NCBI RefSeq assembly: GCF_905147045.1
Contig: NC_065905.1
Coordinates: 5,580,001-5,644,000 of the forward strand
Length of the DNA stretch: 64,000 bases
Source of the DNA: Nymphalis io
Taxonomy: Eukaryota > Arthropoda > Insecta > Lepidoptera > Nymphalidae
Direction of reading: 5' to 3'
Positions 47,085 through 58,650 of the stretch are shown here, piece by piece. Position 1 is the stretch's first letter; each line of letters starts with the position of its first letter. Below the pieces are notes generated by a model. It searched no databases. It was not told the DNA's origin and worked only from the letters and a program-made list of their open reading frames with translations. Position numbers and translations under genes: made by a program.

Positions 47085-48300
47085 AGCCGGTAAGGACCTC
47101 GCCTCTTATCATATCAAATATAGTATTTTGGTTTTATATACTAAAATAACATCCCTTAAATATGTGAAGCCTTTATAGGGCATACAATATATTTTTATTT
47201 TTTCTTTTTGTATATAAATTATCTATTAGACTATGATAATATTGTATCCTATTAAAATAAATAAATTTTACCGGTGCACTTAAACTCTCCTCTTAAGGTT
47301 GATTTTGTTAGTAGAATTCTATGTTTTTATTTATTTTACTTCACATTTTTTACTGGTTTTGCTTTATTATAAAATATTCTAATAAATCTCAAATCTTAGT
47401 TACGGTTTTTGTGTATCTGTTATAGCTTACTAAACGTTTAGAGAAACGCCAGAAACCAGATATACGAATAGCTAAGAGATATTTCATTGTTCTTATGACG
47501 TTTGAGTTATTTGTTTTGTAAGAGGTCGTTAGTTAAGTTCTAGTTGTAGTTTCAGGTTCAGCTGCGATTATGATAATGTTCTTGGTTGACCTAGTTTCAC
47601 GTAACTTGTTTTTATTACTAAATATTTGTGGTTTATTTTTTTTATATAGGTTGGTGTACAAAGATAAAACTCCGAATACATAGTAAGATAAGAGCCGACA
47701 TTGGTTAGTATTATTTTTTTTTTCAAATTTTCGCCGTCCACTTCTGAATGAAAGCCATAGAAAGCCAACTATCCCGATTTTGACAGTCGTCGGTTCACCT
47801 TACCGCTGGGCGTCGTTTAGTCACAGACAAGCACAACTGAATTTTTGTGTTTAATTTATGTCGTGATTTAATGAATTCTTTTTTGGTGGTAAAGGAAATT
47901 TGTGTAGTGGAATAAGCTCCAAACCTTCTCCTCAAAAAGGAAAGTAGGCTTAGCTTAACTTAGATGAAAGTACTCTTGGTACTTTTAATGTATGTTTTGT
48001 TACCTATGGGTTAAAAATGTTATATAATTGCTTTAAAGTATACTATTGTTGTTAAATTACCTCCGTTGACATTTGAATAAAAATTATTCACATTAAAATG
48101 ATTACATGTGGTTTCCAATATCCTACTTACCTGATTCTCAAGAGCCATTTCCGACAGTGACCCCTCAGGTCGCTCAGAACGGTACCTGTAGCTTGACTTG
48201 CAAATTCTATTGTAATATAGTTACTGTTACGCGATGGGTTAATGCTATGGATTATGTGCGTTAGTTTATCTTTGTTATATAATAATGTTAATTGTTGCTA
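47085..48300. other. AT-rich stretch with decayed SINE A pieces
   Basis: Fragments of family A at about 47790-47960 (CACAACTGAATTTTTGTG, GTGGAATAAGCTCCAAACCT). No gene. Confidence 0.45.
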
Positions 48301-48317
48301 TTACTACGCAATATCGG

Positions 48318-48375
48318 ACTTGGAGCAAGAAGGCTCAGCGGTAAGAACTCATGAACCTTAACCAATTATAATTGT
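48318..48375 (+). mobile_element. SINE A head-like fragment
   Basis: AGGCTCAGCGGTAAGAACTC and TGAACCTTAACC resemble the tRNA-like head of family A; the B-box region is degenerate. Confidence 0.4.
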
Positions 48376-48654
48376 ATCCAGTTAAACTTCCTCGATTTTT
48401 TTAATGTTTATTTAAAGTTTTTTTTATAATTTATTTCATGTTAAGGTCAAGGTGAGTATCGATGGGAAATCTGTCTGTCTCGTATAGATAGCTAGCCAAG
48501 CATTCAGACACGGAAGAAAAAAAAATACAATAATTATATTATTCTATATTCAAATCGGCTGTTAAGCAGTTTTGACTTTTTATGTTACAGGATTAAATTA
48601 AATGTAATCTAAACTTAATGTTCCGTCTGATAAATATAACTTCGTGGTTGTAAT

Positions 48655-48772
48655 TCACCCATCCACCCACATGCCACCTACTTATCAGATATTCTAACGC
48701 CAAACAGCAATATTTATCGCTAGTATTGTTATGTCGCGGTTTGAAGGGTGAGTGAGACAGTGTAACTGCTCG
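48655..48772 (+). mobile_element. SINE family B fragment (plus orientation)
   Basis: CACCTACTTATCAGATATTC, then GCGGTTTGAAGGGTGAGTGA, are the central third of family B. Confidence 0.6.
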
Positions 48773-50245
48773 TTCGTTTGTTTGTTATGCTTTCACACCA
48801 TGGGCTAAATTCATTCAGAATATATATAACTTATTTTTTTAAAAGGTATATTTACAAAAACAAACTGCAAAATTACTTGGAATGTATCGAAACGTATTTT
48901 TATATACAATATGTGTTGACAGTCGCTTCTTATTATTAATAGGATATAATTACGCAATAGATTAAATAATAATTTGTCATACATTTCATTTTTAGAGATT
49001 ATAGTGCCGTTTCGTTTGTTGTAACGTCGTATTGCTTGTTTTCCGGTTGTTATATAAGATGATTTTATTGTAGGTAAATACAATATATACATAATATAAA
49101 AGAAACAAGATCAGAATCACGGCATTTATTTTATTAATACCAATATTATTAATACGAAGGTATTACCTGTCTGCGGTTTTGATGTAAGCTAGAACGCCAA
49201 GCATTTTATTTTAGGCCTCAAAATTTTATACCTAACTCTAGGTGTTTATTAGCAAAACCGCTGGTAAGTTCCTAAGGTCACCGTAGTGGCTGTAGTATGT
49301 TAATATTGTATTAAAATCTATTAAAATTTACACATACACTCATTTAGTTTTCGCCCGCGGCTTCGTCGTCTGAGGGAGGGTGGGGGTTTTGCAGTTGCTA
49401 CGCGAGGGTTGCGTTCCTTGGTCTAATGAAATGATCATCTAACAAATGTTACTTATTTAATTTAACTACCTGTCAATACAGTTATTAATGTTTAGAAAAC
49501 GTAATTAGATGGCGCAGCTCTTTTAATAAATGTCCTATCATTTGATACCTGAAAAACGAGTTACAAATGGCAGTAGATTTATGTAACAAATAAAACCAAA
49601 GAACTATTGTAATTAATATTTAAAAAAAAAATCTTTATATTTTTTCATTACAATAAGAACTAGCTTTGCGAACTCGTCTGGGTAGGTCAGGTTTCTGTAT
49701 TCCTGTTTAATCTGTGTGTAAACCAGTGTTATTGCACATATCACATAATAGCTTGAATCGGTTCGCAACACAACGTGTGGAATGTTCTTTTTTTCGGTGT
49801 AATGTCTAATATGCGGCCCACTTTTTTACCTGCTTATTTGTTATTTAAAGATTTCCATCCACAATGTTTTTCTCGTAATATGATAAATGTAATTTAGTAA
49901 CAAAAATAATGAGTCTGTTGTAATAATTCTCATTGTACTTACCTTAATTCAATTCATTATCTGAGTTTTAAATCTTTTTTAAATTTATTATTACGTCTAT
50001 GTATATGTTGGGATTTGTAATATAAATACGTTACCGTTATTACTAAATGTCTAGAAATATTCTTGAAGCGCCATCTCTTGTAAGTTTCAAACTTAAATAT
50101 TCCAATAGTAACATTACCATACCTTTTTCAAGATCCTAGTTCAAGAATAGATACATAGATGGCGATAGTATAAAGTTATTTCAATGAACACATTATTTTT
50201 TTTAAACTGTTTTCGTTTAACAAAAAGATTGTTTTGTAATTTTAT
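48773..50245. other. AT-rich stretch downstream of GMC-2
   Basis: No gene. It has a small family B scrap at 49660-49690, a CGCCCGCGGCTTCG repeat motif at 49351-49365, and CTCF-like GATGGCG motifs at 49504, 50066 and 50153. Confidence 0.4.
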
Positions 50246-50251
50246 AATTAT

Positions 50252-50258
50252 ATTTATT
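50252..50258 (-). terminator. Candidate poly(A) signal of GMC-2
   Basis: AATAAATA on the minus strand about 315 nt beyond the GMC-2 stop; the nearest canonical hexamer I see. Confidence 0.4.
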
Positions 50259-50569
50259 TGCTATCTATAATATAAGTCAACATTAACAGCAATCAGCCCT
50301 TATAACAATAACTAGTTATAACAAAAATAAACCAAACCACTTATTTTAAAAACTGAAAATTGTTGTACTATACCTAGCGTCATGTAAAGGTATAAGGGCT
50401 TATGAGGGCTTATTGCATTGAATATATTTGTCAAAAAAGACGACTAGAATTGTTACAATTACGAGATATTCTATGGAAACATTTGCTAATGATTCTAAAT
50501 GTTATGTAGTCTATTTTTGTCGTTTTTTTATATGGCTCTATTAAAATAATTACCTAACCAACCCCAATA

Positions 50570-53547
50570 TCATCTCTTAATATCACACTGAGGGCTTAAA
50601 CGACCTCTTTTTAAAAAAAACTGCTCAAAAGTAGAACATTTTAAAGACCTCCGCTTCCTCTTTGGATTCTTAGGTAGCCAGGTTTCTTTTATTAAATCGC
50701 TGCCTTTCTCTGCAATCATAATTACAGGGGCATTGATGTTGCCATTCGAAACGGTTGGCATAATACTAGCGTCTATAACGCGGAGTCCCTCTATTCCATA
50801 CACTCGTAGCTGTGGATCTACCACAGCCATTGGATCACTTGTGGGGCCCATCTTTGCAGTGCAAGAAAGGTGGTAAATTGTCATGGTATACTGCCTTATG
50901 TAACAATCCCAATATTCATCGGTGTACAGAGGTAGATGTTTGCAATTTGGTACGGGATTGCTGTTATATCTAGCGCCTAAACGCTTCATAGCCTTGGTTT
51001 CTACTGTTGCAACAGCGGCTTTAACGCCCTCTCTTAAAACTCCAACGTCATCAGGATGTGTTAAATAGTTATGAATCATAATAGGATAGTCTAATGGATT
51101 TTTCGATCTTAACTTAATAAATCCACGACTTTTAGGTCGCAGCAACATAGGGAATATACCGGAGACATCTTTGTTCGTTAAATGGCCAAATACTTGATCG
51201 TAGAATTCGTCAGTGATACTGTGAGCTCTTTTGACTTGAGTGCCACCATCGGACGGAGTAGATGCTGAAGTCATCATAAACTCAATATCTGGCCAATCTT
51301 CAGTTGCATTCGCATATTTTGTGTTTATAAAAGCTACTACTTCTAAGCCGATACTTGAAGTCAATGGTCCGTCTTCTGTTACAGCATAGCGCAATGCTGA
51401 ATTAATATTTACAAGTCGATTCATGACTAAACTTACGGGGTAGTCAATTTGGAATACTATTCCACCAACAGCAATGTGGTCTTGCAAATTTCTACCTACT
51501 CCAGGCGAATCATATACCACGTCAATTCCAACTTCTTCGAGATGTTTCGCTGGACCAATACCAGAAAGCATGAGTAATTGAGGTGAAGCAATCGCACCAG
51601 CAGCCAAGATTACTTCACGTTTGGCGTAAATAACTAGCTTAGTAGTATCCTTTATAAATTCAACGCCATATGCTCTTCTAGTCCCTTTATCTATTAAAAC
51701 TTTAGTGACATGCGAAAACAAGGAAACGTGAAGGTTTTGGCGTAGTCGTACAGGTCTAAGAAAAGCTTTCGCTGTGGAACAACGTGTTCCTCTTCGCATT
51801 GTAAATTGAAACCAACCGAAACCTGTTTGTTGATCTCCGTTTACGTCTAAGATGTCGTAACCCATTTCCTCACCAGCTTGCAGAAATGCAGCTCCAATGG
51901 GCGTATTATATTGCGCGTCTTGAACTGTCAGATAACCACCTGAAATTAATCAGTCAAAAAATGTGAATTTTTTTTCATTTATATTTTTAATATTCTATGG
52001 AATATTTATTATTAAATGATGACATTGTATAATTTTATTAAACAACAATTATCAACTCAACTAAATTAATAAAATGAAAGTTTTATTGAAAAACATATTT
52101 AAGGATCTATTACCCGTTGCATGATTTTTTTTATCTTTAGCCAAATATGGGTTCCGTTGGTCCTCCGATTTTTTGAAATAAGGCAAGACATCTTTGAAGC
52201 CCCATCCAGGATTGCCTAAAGATTCCCAGTGATCGAAATCCCGTTTGTTACCGCGAATATAAAGCATTGTGTTGAGTACCGAAGAACCTCCGAGTACTTT
52301 TCCTTTTGTCCAGCTACAACGCTTGTCAACCATAGCTTGGCAAGCGGAGTCTTGAGGCTCAGTTCTGAAAAATAATAGTCGTTCTTTAAGCTTATGTGGT
52401 AGAATCGATTAGTCATCGCTATATTTTTGTAGTCTTACTTGTTTGAACCTTGGAATAGCGATTTCTGTTTTTGTATGAAGGATATATAAGTAACTCGTTT
52501 ATGCAAAATTTCACAAAATAAAGGGATCCTTTTATATCGCTTAAATATTGTTTTTGCCACTTATTATGTGTCTTCTACTAATTACTGTAAAATGACAAGT
52601 CTATAGAAAACATTAATAAACGAATAGTGAATATTATGAGTTTGTAATGTAATTGATATTAACTGGTAGGTAGACAAAATATATCCTGAGACATTTTTCA
52701 CACACGGCCATCTGATCCCAAATTAAGCTTGTACAAAGCTTGTGCTATGGAAACCAGACAACTGATATACTACATATAATTCTTTTCTTTTTATAAATAC
52801 ATACTTATATAGATAATTACACCAAGACGCAGGACAAACAGACATGTTCATGCACATAAATGTCTGTCCTGGGTGGGATCGAACCCACAACCTTCGGCGT
52901 GAAAAGGCAATTTTCTACCAACCACGCCAACCGGCTCATCATATATAATGTAATACTACTCTGATTTAAGAAAAGTTGCAGAGTTTAGATAGATATAGAT
53001 AAAAGGCGAAATTGGGTGATAGAGTTAAGAATGAGAGGCAACAAGAATCGTGTAATAGGAGGCATATGAGACAAAAAAGGTATAGATCACTGTTATTTCT
53101 GCTATCAGTTATACTTACTTTCTGTATAAACATTTTCTACTATAACTATTGTGTTAATTATTATTACTATTTATGTGTCTATGTACTTTAAACATTTATT
53201 TACCGATATTTCCAATCCAATTTACTTTTGTGTAGATACAAAGATAGTAACGGTACGTCGCTAATATCAGTCTCATGTCCACCTGCTTCCAGCAATAGCA
53301 CGCTCCAGCCCTCTATTTCACTCAGTCTATTAGCTAGCACAGCTCCAGCAGATCCTCCTCCTACAATAATGAAATCGTATTCCTCTCGAAGGTATTTTTG
53401 GTTGAACGGTCGGCTTTCGGGGTCGAGTACATCGTAGTGAAAGTATGCCAGCGCTGCCAACATGGCAGGGATAAATGTCAGTTTACTTATCCCGCCAATA
53501 GTTAGTGCAGCTTTGGCGGCCGCTGATACCGTCGTCAGGACACTCAT
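50570..53547 (-). CDS. GMC oxidoreductase, glucose dehydrogenase (FAD, quinone)-like (GMC-2)
   Basis: Three coding exons, 53547-53204, 52364-52114 and 51939-50570, join to 654 aa. Joints: TAT-CG|GTAAAT to TTTTTCAG|A (splitting Arg) and ACG-G|GTAATA to TTTCAG|GTGG (splitting Gly). Both restore the conserved family sequence. A hydrophobic N-terminal segment (about residues 20-38) is followed by YDFIIVGGGSAGAVLA, the FAD-binding loop, and LLLEAGG. Next come KGKVLGGSSVLN, GNPGW and GAIASPQLLMLSGIG. The active-site candidates are His555 and Asn599 (SNGNINAP), spaced as in GMC-1. The usual HPTGTCKMG around the histidine reads HLSCTAKMG, an uncommon change that may alter the active site. A basic tail (NPKRKRRS and about 20 more residues) follows the normal end. 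An upstream acceptor at 53569-53567 implies a noncoding first exon. The gene appears intact; the substrate is unknown. Confidence 0.93.
51940..52113 (-). other. Intron 2 of GMC-2
   Basis: A 174-nt intron, donor GTAATA, acceptor TTAATTTCAG. It is placed between ATG and GYL, where GMC-1 has no intron. Confidence 0.85.
52365..53203 (-). other. Intron 1 of GMC-2 (contains a SINE)
   Basis: An 839-nt intron, donor GTAAAT after DWKY, acceptor TATTATTTTTCAG. About 260 nt of it is the family C SINE. Confidence 0.85.
52682..52942 (-). mobile_element. SINE family C copy inside GMC-2 intron
   Basis: On the minus strand it carries the tRNA-Glu-like head (GCCGGTTGGCGTGGTTGGTA) and ends around 52685. One base is lost in the B-box region (GGGATCGAACC on the plus strand). 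It has the same orientation as the host gene. Confidence 0.85.
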
Positions 53548-53566
53548 TTTTCAGCTGTGCATACTT
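53548..53566 (-). other. 5' UTR piece of GMC-2 next to an acceptor
   Basis: The acceptor TATTTTATTCCAG ends at 53567. The 19 nt from there to the ATG carry one out-of-frame ATG (in AAGTATGCACAG), which could lower translation. Confidence 0.55.
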
Positions 53567-53569
53567 CTG

Positions 53570-54470
53570 GAATAAAATATTGTTATACGTTAAATTTAGA
53601 TCCAATTTCTTGGAGTATTTGAAAATTGTCAAGATTTTTTATACATACAAACAAAGACTATATACGTTACTATTGAGTATTAATGTACCTGTATGTGTAT
53701 ATAGTGGTATATATTATAAAGTGGTAACCAAATATATGTAGTTCATAATGTTTTTAGTTAGCGCGTTTTTATTGTTTTGTCTCACGGTTGATGGATTCTA
53801 TAACTAATGGTGAAAGCGTAAAAAATTAATCATTACTGATCAACTAATACAACAACAACAATAACAACAAACAATAAAAAACTTCTGCCTTCTTCCGCTT
53901 GGTCCAATTTCATTACTTGTAGCTACTTGTAATGTACATTTTGTTTTTATTTTAATCTCTGTTATTTAGAGGGAGGTCTATTTTTCTTTATTCATGGATT
54001 TTGTAAATTTATTCAACACTTTGACTTAGTTGAGATAATACGTTATATCGACGACACATTTAGTTCACACATCTCGTTAAATATTTTCATATTGAAATAA
54101 TAAGTGCTCTAAAATACGTAATCCTTATAATAAATGTGTATATGATAAAGTTATATAAACCTCCATTTATTGAAGTAACTACGTATTACAGTTATAAAAT
54201 GGATTTCCTTTACTTATAAAAAAGAATGATGTAATTCTACTATTTGTCTCTTTCACGCATCGTATGTCATCATAAATGTGTAATAGTGATAGCTAGAATT
54301 CGTAAAAATATTGTAACAGTTCATAAAAAATCTTGTACCTATTCGAGAGAAAGTCGGTTTTCGATCAAAACCAAATATAAATCAACTTCTGTGTATGGCT
54401 TTTGTTGGTTACGTGAAATTATAGCATAATATCACTGCAAAGATGTTTCATATCGATAAGACCAAGGTCA
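53570..54470. other. AT-rich stretch, probably 5' intron of GMC-2
   Basis: No exon or repeat recognised, apart from unsupported ORFs of 61-78 aa. Confidence 0.4.
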
Positions 54471-54484
54471 TGTCCAAAATGCAT

Positions 54485-54610
54485 GTCGTGCTGGACTAAG
54501 AACAGGAGGTCCTCCGTTCAGATGAACCGACGAATTGAAGAAGGCTGCGGGACCAACACTGATCTGGTAGGCGGAGATGCGGAAGCTTTCTTCCTTAAGA
54601 ATTGAAGAAT
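54485..54610 (+). pseudogene. RTE-type LINE relic
   Basis: One frame reads RTGGPPFR, stop, TDELKKAAGPTLIW, stop, AEMRKLSSLR. This matches the late RTE polyprotein region (RPPxRWTDDLxxxAGxxW) with the tryptophan codons changed to stops. It is inactive. Confidence 0.6.
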
Positions 54611-55500
54611 TCAGATTTTTCATTTAGGTTTTCTTTACACCTTTGGTTCAAGATTCATCTCTTTAATATATTTCTATTTTGTTGCACTTAGTTGATAATG
54701 TTTGCTCGATTAAATATTTATGTATGATTATATATGTTACGTTTTTCTCATAACTATTATTTATTATTGATTTTAATTTTCTAATTTGCGTACCCAAAAT
54801 TAACTTTTAAATTTATAATCCGTAATTGTGTTGCCAAATTCTATGGCCAATTTCATACCAAATTTCATTTTCCATAATCACGTGAATACGAAAAAAATAG
54901 ACAAGTAATACATAAGGATTTCGTTTTTTCATTGTATATAAGTCCTTAAAAATCGTGCAATTAAAAATAATAAATTACTGTGTATTTAAACTCAACAATA
55001 AGTTAAAATTGCGTGCAAAACTGAAAGCGCGGCCTTAACTCGTATCCTCGAGTTTCTTTTCGAACGGCATTCCTCGTCTTAATTATTTAAAACCTCTAAA
55101 TGTCGCCAGACCAATGCCGATAGGGCTCTACGGGAGCGTACTCTGTTTCAGTGTTATTATAACTGATTTAAATTTCCGGTTATTATTATTGTAATCACTT
55201 GACATTTGTGAAGTTATTAGAAAAAAATAGAATTATAATATTACGATATAAACGAAATATAAATAGCTAAATGTAATGTACGACTTTATGGGCCAATTTT
55301 CTGGATGTGAACTTCAATTATAAATATTTATAAATATACTTACTTAAGTACCGTAGTAAGCAATAAGTATGTATGCATGTACGTATTTATGTGTGAATAT
55401 ACATATATTGGGTCATATGTGTAGCGTGTATGACGTTACCAGATTATTTCGCTCTTTAGGTTTTCTTGGTGTGCAATATAGTATTTAGTCAATATTCTTC
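54611..55500. other. AT-rich stretch without gene
   Basis: Nothing recognised. Confidence 0.4.
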
Positions 55501-55504
55501 CGTC

Positions 55505-55762
55505 CGTCAATTTCTTTAGTAGGAAGGCAAACGCGATGATAAATGGTATCTACTGTCCGTTTACATTGGTGCCGTAAGAAATTTAAACTATCCGGTACAT
55601 CGTCAATGCGCTACCACCCTCAGAAACCAGGAATCTGTCTGGAATTACACTGGCTTACTAACTCCTAAAAACAAATCAAAATAATACTAGGTATTGCTAT
55701 TTGGCGGTAGAATATGGTGTACGTGACCCTGACGGTATTGCACAAAGTACTACCATTAAGTA
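55505..55762 (-). mobile_element. Diverged SINE family B copy
   Basis: TAGGAAGGCAAACGCGATGA, ATTACACTGGCTTACTAACT and GGTATTGCTATTTGGCGGTA are in minus order. Confidence 0.6.
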
Positions 55763-56015
55763 AAAGTAGTCATTCTTGCCAATATATCATCAAAAAAATG
55801 ATGATAATTACTGTTATTTCTCACAAAATATTGCTATACATATAAAGTCTCATTCCGTAATCGCGTCGGTGTCATAATTAATGGCGTCGATGTGTATTTC
55901 TGACAGTGGCCTTGAGTTACTTTCACTCTTATATGTTTGTAAGTGTTATTTAGTCGAGAATTCTTTAACCTTTTCTACGTATCCAATAGTTTCGTGCGAC
56001 ATTACTGGACGCTGA

Positions 56016-56473
56016 CTAACGACCATGAACATGTCTGTTTGTCCTGAGTCATTTTTTTTAATAGATTAGGAAGGCGGACGATCATATGGGCCACCTGATG
56101 GTAAATGGTCAAAAATGCCCATAGACAATGGCATTGTAAGAAATGTTAACCATCGTTTACATCACCAATGCGCCACCAACCTTGGGAGCTAAGATGTTAT
56201 GTCCCTTGTGCTTGTAATTACACTCACCCTTCAAACCGGAACACAACAATACCAAGTTCTGCTGTTTTGCGGTAGAACATCTGATGAGTGGGTGGTACCT
56301 GTCCAGACGAGCTTGCACAAAGCTCTAATACCAGTAAAGTCTGGGTGTAATAAGTATGTATTTACAAAAGAAAAATAGTATATGTAGTATATCAGTTGTC
56401 TGGATTCCATAGTACAAGGTCTGTACAAGCTTAATTTCGGATCAGATGGCCGTGTGTGAAAAATGTCCCAGGA
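56016..56473 (+). mobile_element. SINE family C copy split by a SINE B insertion
   Basis: The family C body starts at CATGAACATGTCTGTTTGTC and stops at about 56051 (GAGTC). It resumes at about 56336 (AGTCTGGGTGTAATAAGTAT) and runs to ATGGCCGTGTGTGAAAAATG near 56470. The tRNA-like head is missing. The two parts join exactly where the SINE B sits, with AGTC on both sides. Confidence 0.8.
56050..56338 (-). mobile_element. SINE family B copy nested in SINE C
   Basis: A T-tract at 56052-56059, then AATAGATTAGGAAGGCGGAC, to the ACCAG end at about 56334. AGTC on both sides is a probable short target duplication. It is younger than the family C copy it interrupts. Confidence 0.85.
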
Positions 56474-56479
56474 CTTCGC

Positions 56480-57825
56480 ATGCGCACTTAGTGAGTAAAG
56501 TGCTTGTAGTATAAAAACAAATTGCTTTTACATTTATAATATTAGTAATGATATCTAACCCTAACCACAAGATCTAGATGTTCTGTCTTACTTGTGCATT
56601 TCATTACATTTTTGTGCATTGAGCCTTTTTATTTAATTAAACTTAAAGCATTGGCAATACAATAACTGCTTAGAATGCCTACCAAGACAGGCTCCATAAA
56701 CAAAAGGTACCACAAGAAAAAATATGAATATTTTGTAATGTGCATCAAAATATATCAATATCAAAATGTACCAAATGGCTTCCGAACGCATACGATTTGA
56801 ATATTAAAATTACCTGCCAAATATGCTTTTGTAAATATAAATATGAAATGGCAAATACGAATATGTTTTCGTTCGTACTTATGAAGTTGCGCACGAACGG
56901 TTGTAGAATAATATTGACTGTAGTGAGCATAACGCCTCCCATACTCTTAAGAGCTTATGGAGTTTCCACGACGCTGCTCTAATGCGGATTGGATACACAT
57001 GTGACATAATAATTGTTTTATTATATATTTATAAGGTTATTTAACACCAATTGTTTTAACATTTAATTTCTTTTATAAATATTGTTCTCACATGGTATTG
57101 CGCGTAACTTGATCTTCGAGTTTTACGTTCTCTTTTGTATAATAAAATAAAGAATTGCGTTAATTTTTAAATATAAATGTTTTTTTACTGTAAATATTAA
57201 TACTTTGCTTCGTATTATAAAATTGTAATCTTATGTGGCTTGTAATTTTAATAATTTAGTAATGAGTAATAACTGTACAACCATTTCTGTAACCCTGTTG
57301 ATTACAATTAAAATTAAATAAATAAAAATATGATAAAGGTAATGCAATAGACGATTTGGTTTTTCGTTTCATCAATAATATAAATAATATTTTATATAAA
57401 TATTTTATGTGTTATGTATTAATATTTTTAACGTGTAAATATTTTTTTGGGAAATTTAAATGCTATTATATATTCAAATACGCTCTAAGAAGTGATTTTC
57501 TATTTATTCGGTTATTTAAATGATAGTAAAATTAACACCGAGGTAATTAAAAGTCCCTTTACTTTAAACGGTTAATAACTTTACAAAAAGAATTTCTACA
57601 CTTATTTAGTCACTTAACTAATTCCCAGCCTTTTTATTTCCAAGGAGCAGATCATATTGGAAAATTCCGGATTTTTTTATTTACTTCTGTGGTTTTTATC
57701 TGCGACTTGGCAGTTACTGTGAAAGTTGTAGATTATAATAGCATTAGTAAATGTCGCTTACGCCAGTAATAATATCTTAAAAACAGAAATTGTTACCATT
57801 ATTATAAAATAAGGTAAATAATTGT
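56480..57825. other. AT-rich stretch without gene
   Basis: Overlapping opposite-strand ORFs of 65 and 80 aa at 56740-56982 are unsupported. A small decayed SINE A scrap (ACGACGCTGCTCTAATGCGG) is at 56969-56990. Confidence 0.4.
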
Positions 57826-57829
57826 TGTG

Positions 57830-57885
57830 TAAACTGGTTTAAAATTAATTTCCAAGATTTAATCCACACATTGTAACAGGTGAAT
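57830..57885 (+). repeat. Unclassified interspersed repeat F, copy 1
   Basis: AACTGGTTTAAAATTAATTT, then CAAGATTTAATCCACACA. The same order is seen at 59556 and 59964. Confidence 0.5.
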
Positions 57886-57999
57886 TCGGAAATTAAGAAA
57901 TTTAAGACGAACTTTAGTATGCAGTTTAAAAATTAATGAGACCGCAGTATTGCATATGCCGTGTCTACTTTAACTGTAATTATGTTTTCGTTGTGTGTG

Positions 58000-58400
58000 A
58001 GATATAGCTTTCAAGGTAGATCAGTTGGTAATACGGTAGATACAAAACGCCTAGAATGTTCGGTAAAGTTTATAAAGTAAATTATGTCAGAAGGACACAG
58101 GCTTTATAACTCTTCATATCTGTACCTAAAGGCGTCGTATGTAAACGAAGTCGGGAGGACACAGGCTTGATGAAGTTTTATGTTCCAATCGCATCTTGAA
58201 TGTTGTAAATGTCGATTAAATCCATATGGTGACGTGGTCCTTAATCAAAAGCATACCTAAAGACGGTTTGCGTCAGAGTTCAAACGCAGCTGTCGTAACG
58301 ACCAAATCCTGTTTTTATACAGGTTAAACACTGCGTTGACCTCAAAGAAATGGCATAAGGGCAAACCGATGAAGTACTAGAGCTAGTAATTGCATTGGCC
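58000..58400. other. Stretch with short direct repeats
   Basis: AGGACACAGGCTT occurs at about 58091 and 58155. The rest is unassigned, moderately GC-rich sequence without an ORF of note. Confidence 0.35.
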
Positions 58401-58599
58401 CATTCATTATTTAAACTGAAATAGAGTATTGATATTTATCGGTTGGATTATTGTTAATAAGACGGCAACCTTCACAGACGGACGTTATACTAGAAGTTAT
58501 TATAAAATATTTTGTTTAAGTTATTATCGGATACGATTATTGTGAAATTTAGTAAATTTTAAAATAAAATGGTAGAATTTAACTGAAATGAACACGACA

Positions 58600-58650
58600 T
58601 GAAATATAAATACAAATTAAGCACATGAAAATTGAGTGGTGTTTGCCTGA
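58600..58650 (-). mobile_element. SINE A fragment
   Basis: AAATTAAGCACATGAAAATT followed by GAGTGGTGTTTGCC is the junction of body and head of family A. Confidence 0.55.

Noticed and set aside
52216..52416. 66-aa minus-strand ORF at GMC-2 exon 2
   Set aside because: A different frame from the exon that restores the GMC domain when spliced.
53228..53437. 69-aa plus-strand ORF
   Set aside because: Antisense of GMC-2 exon 1.
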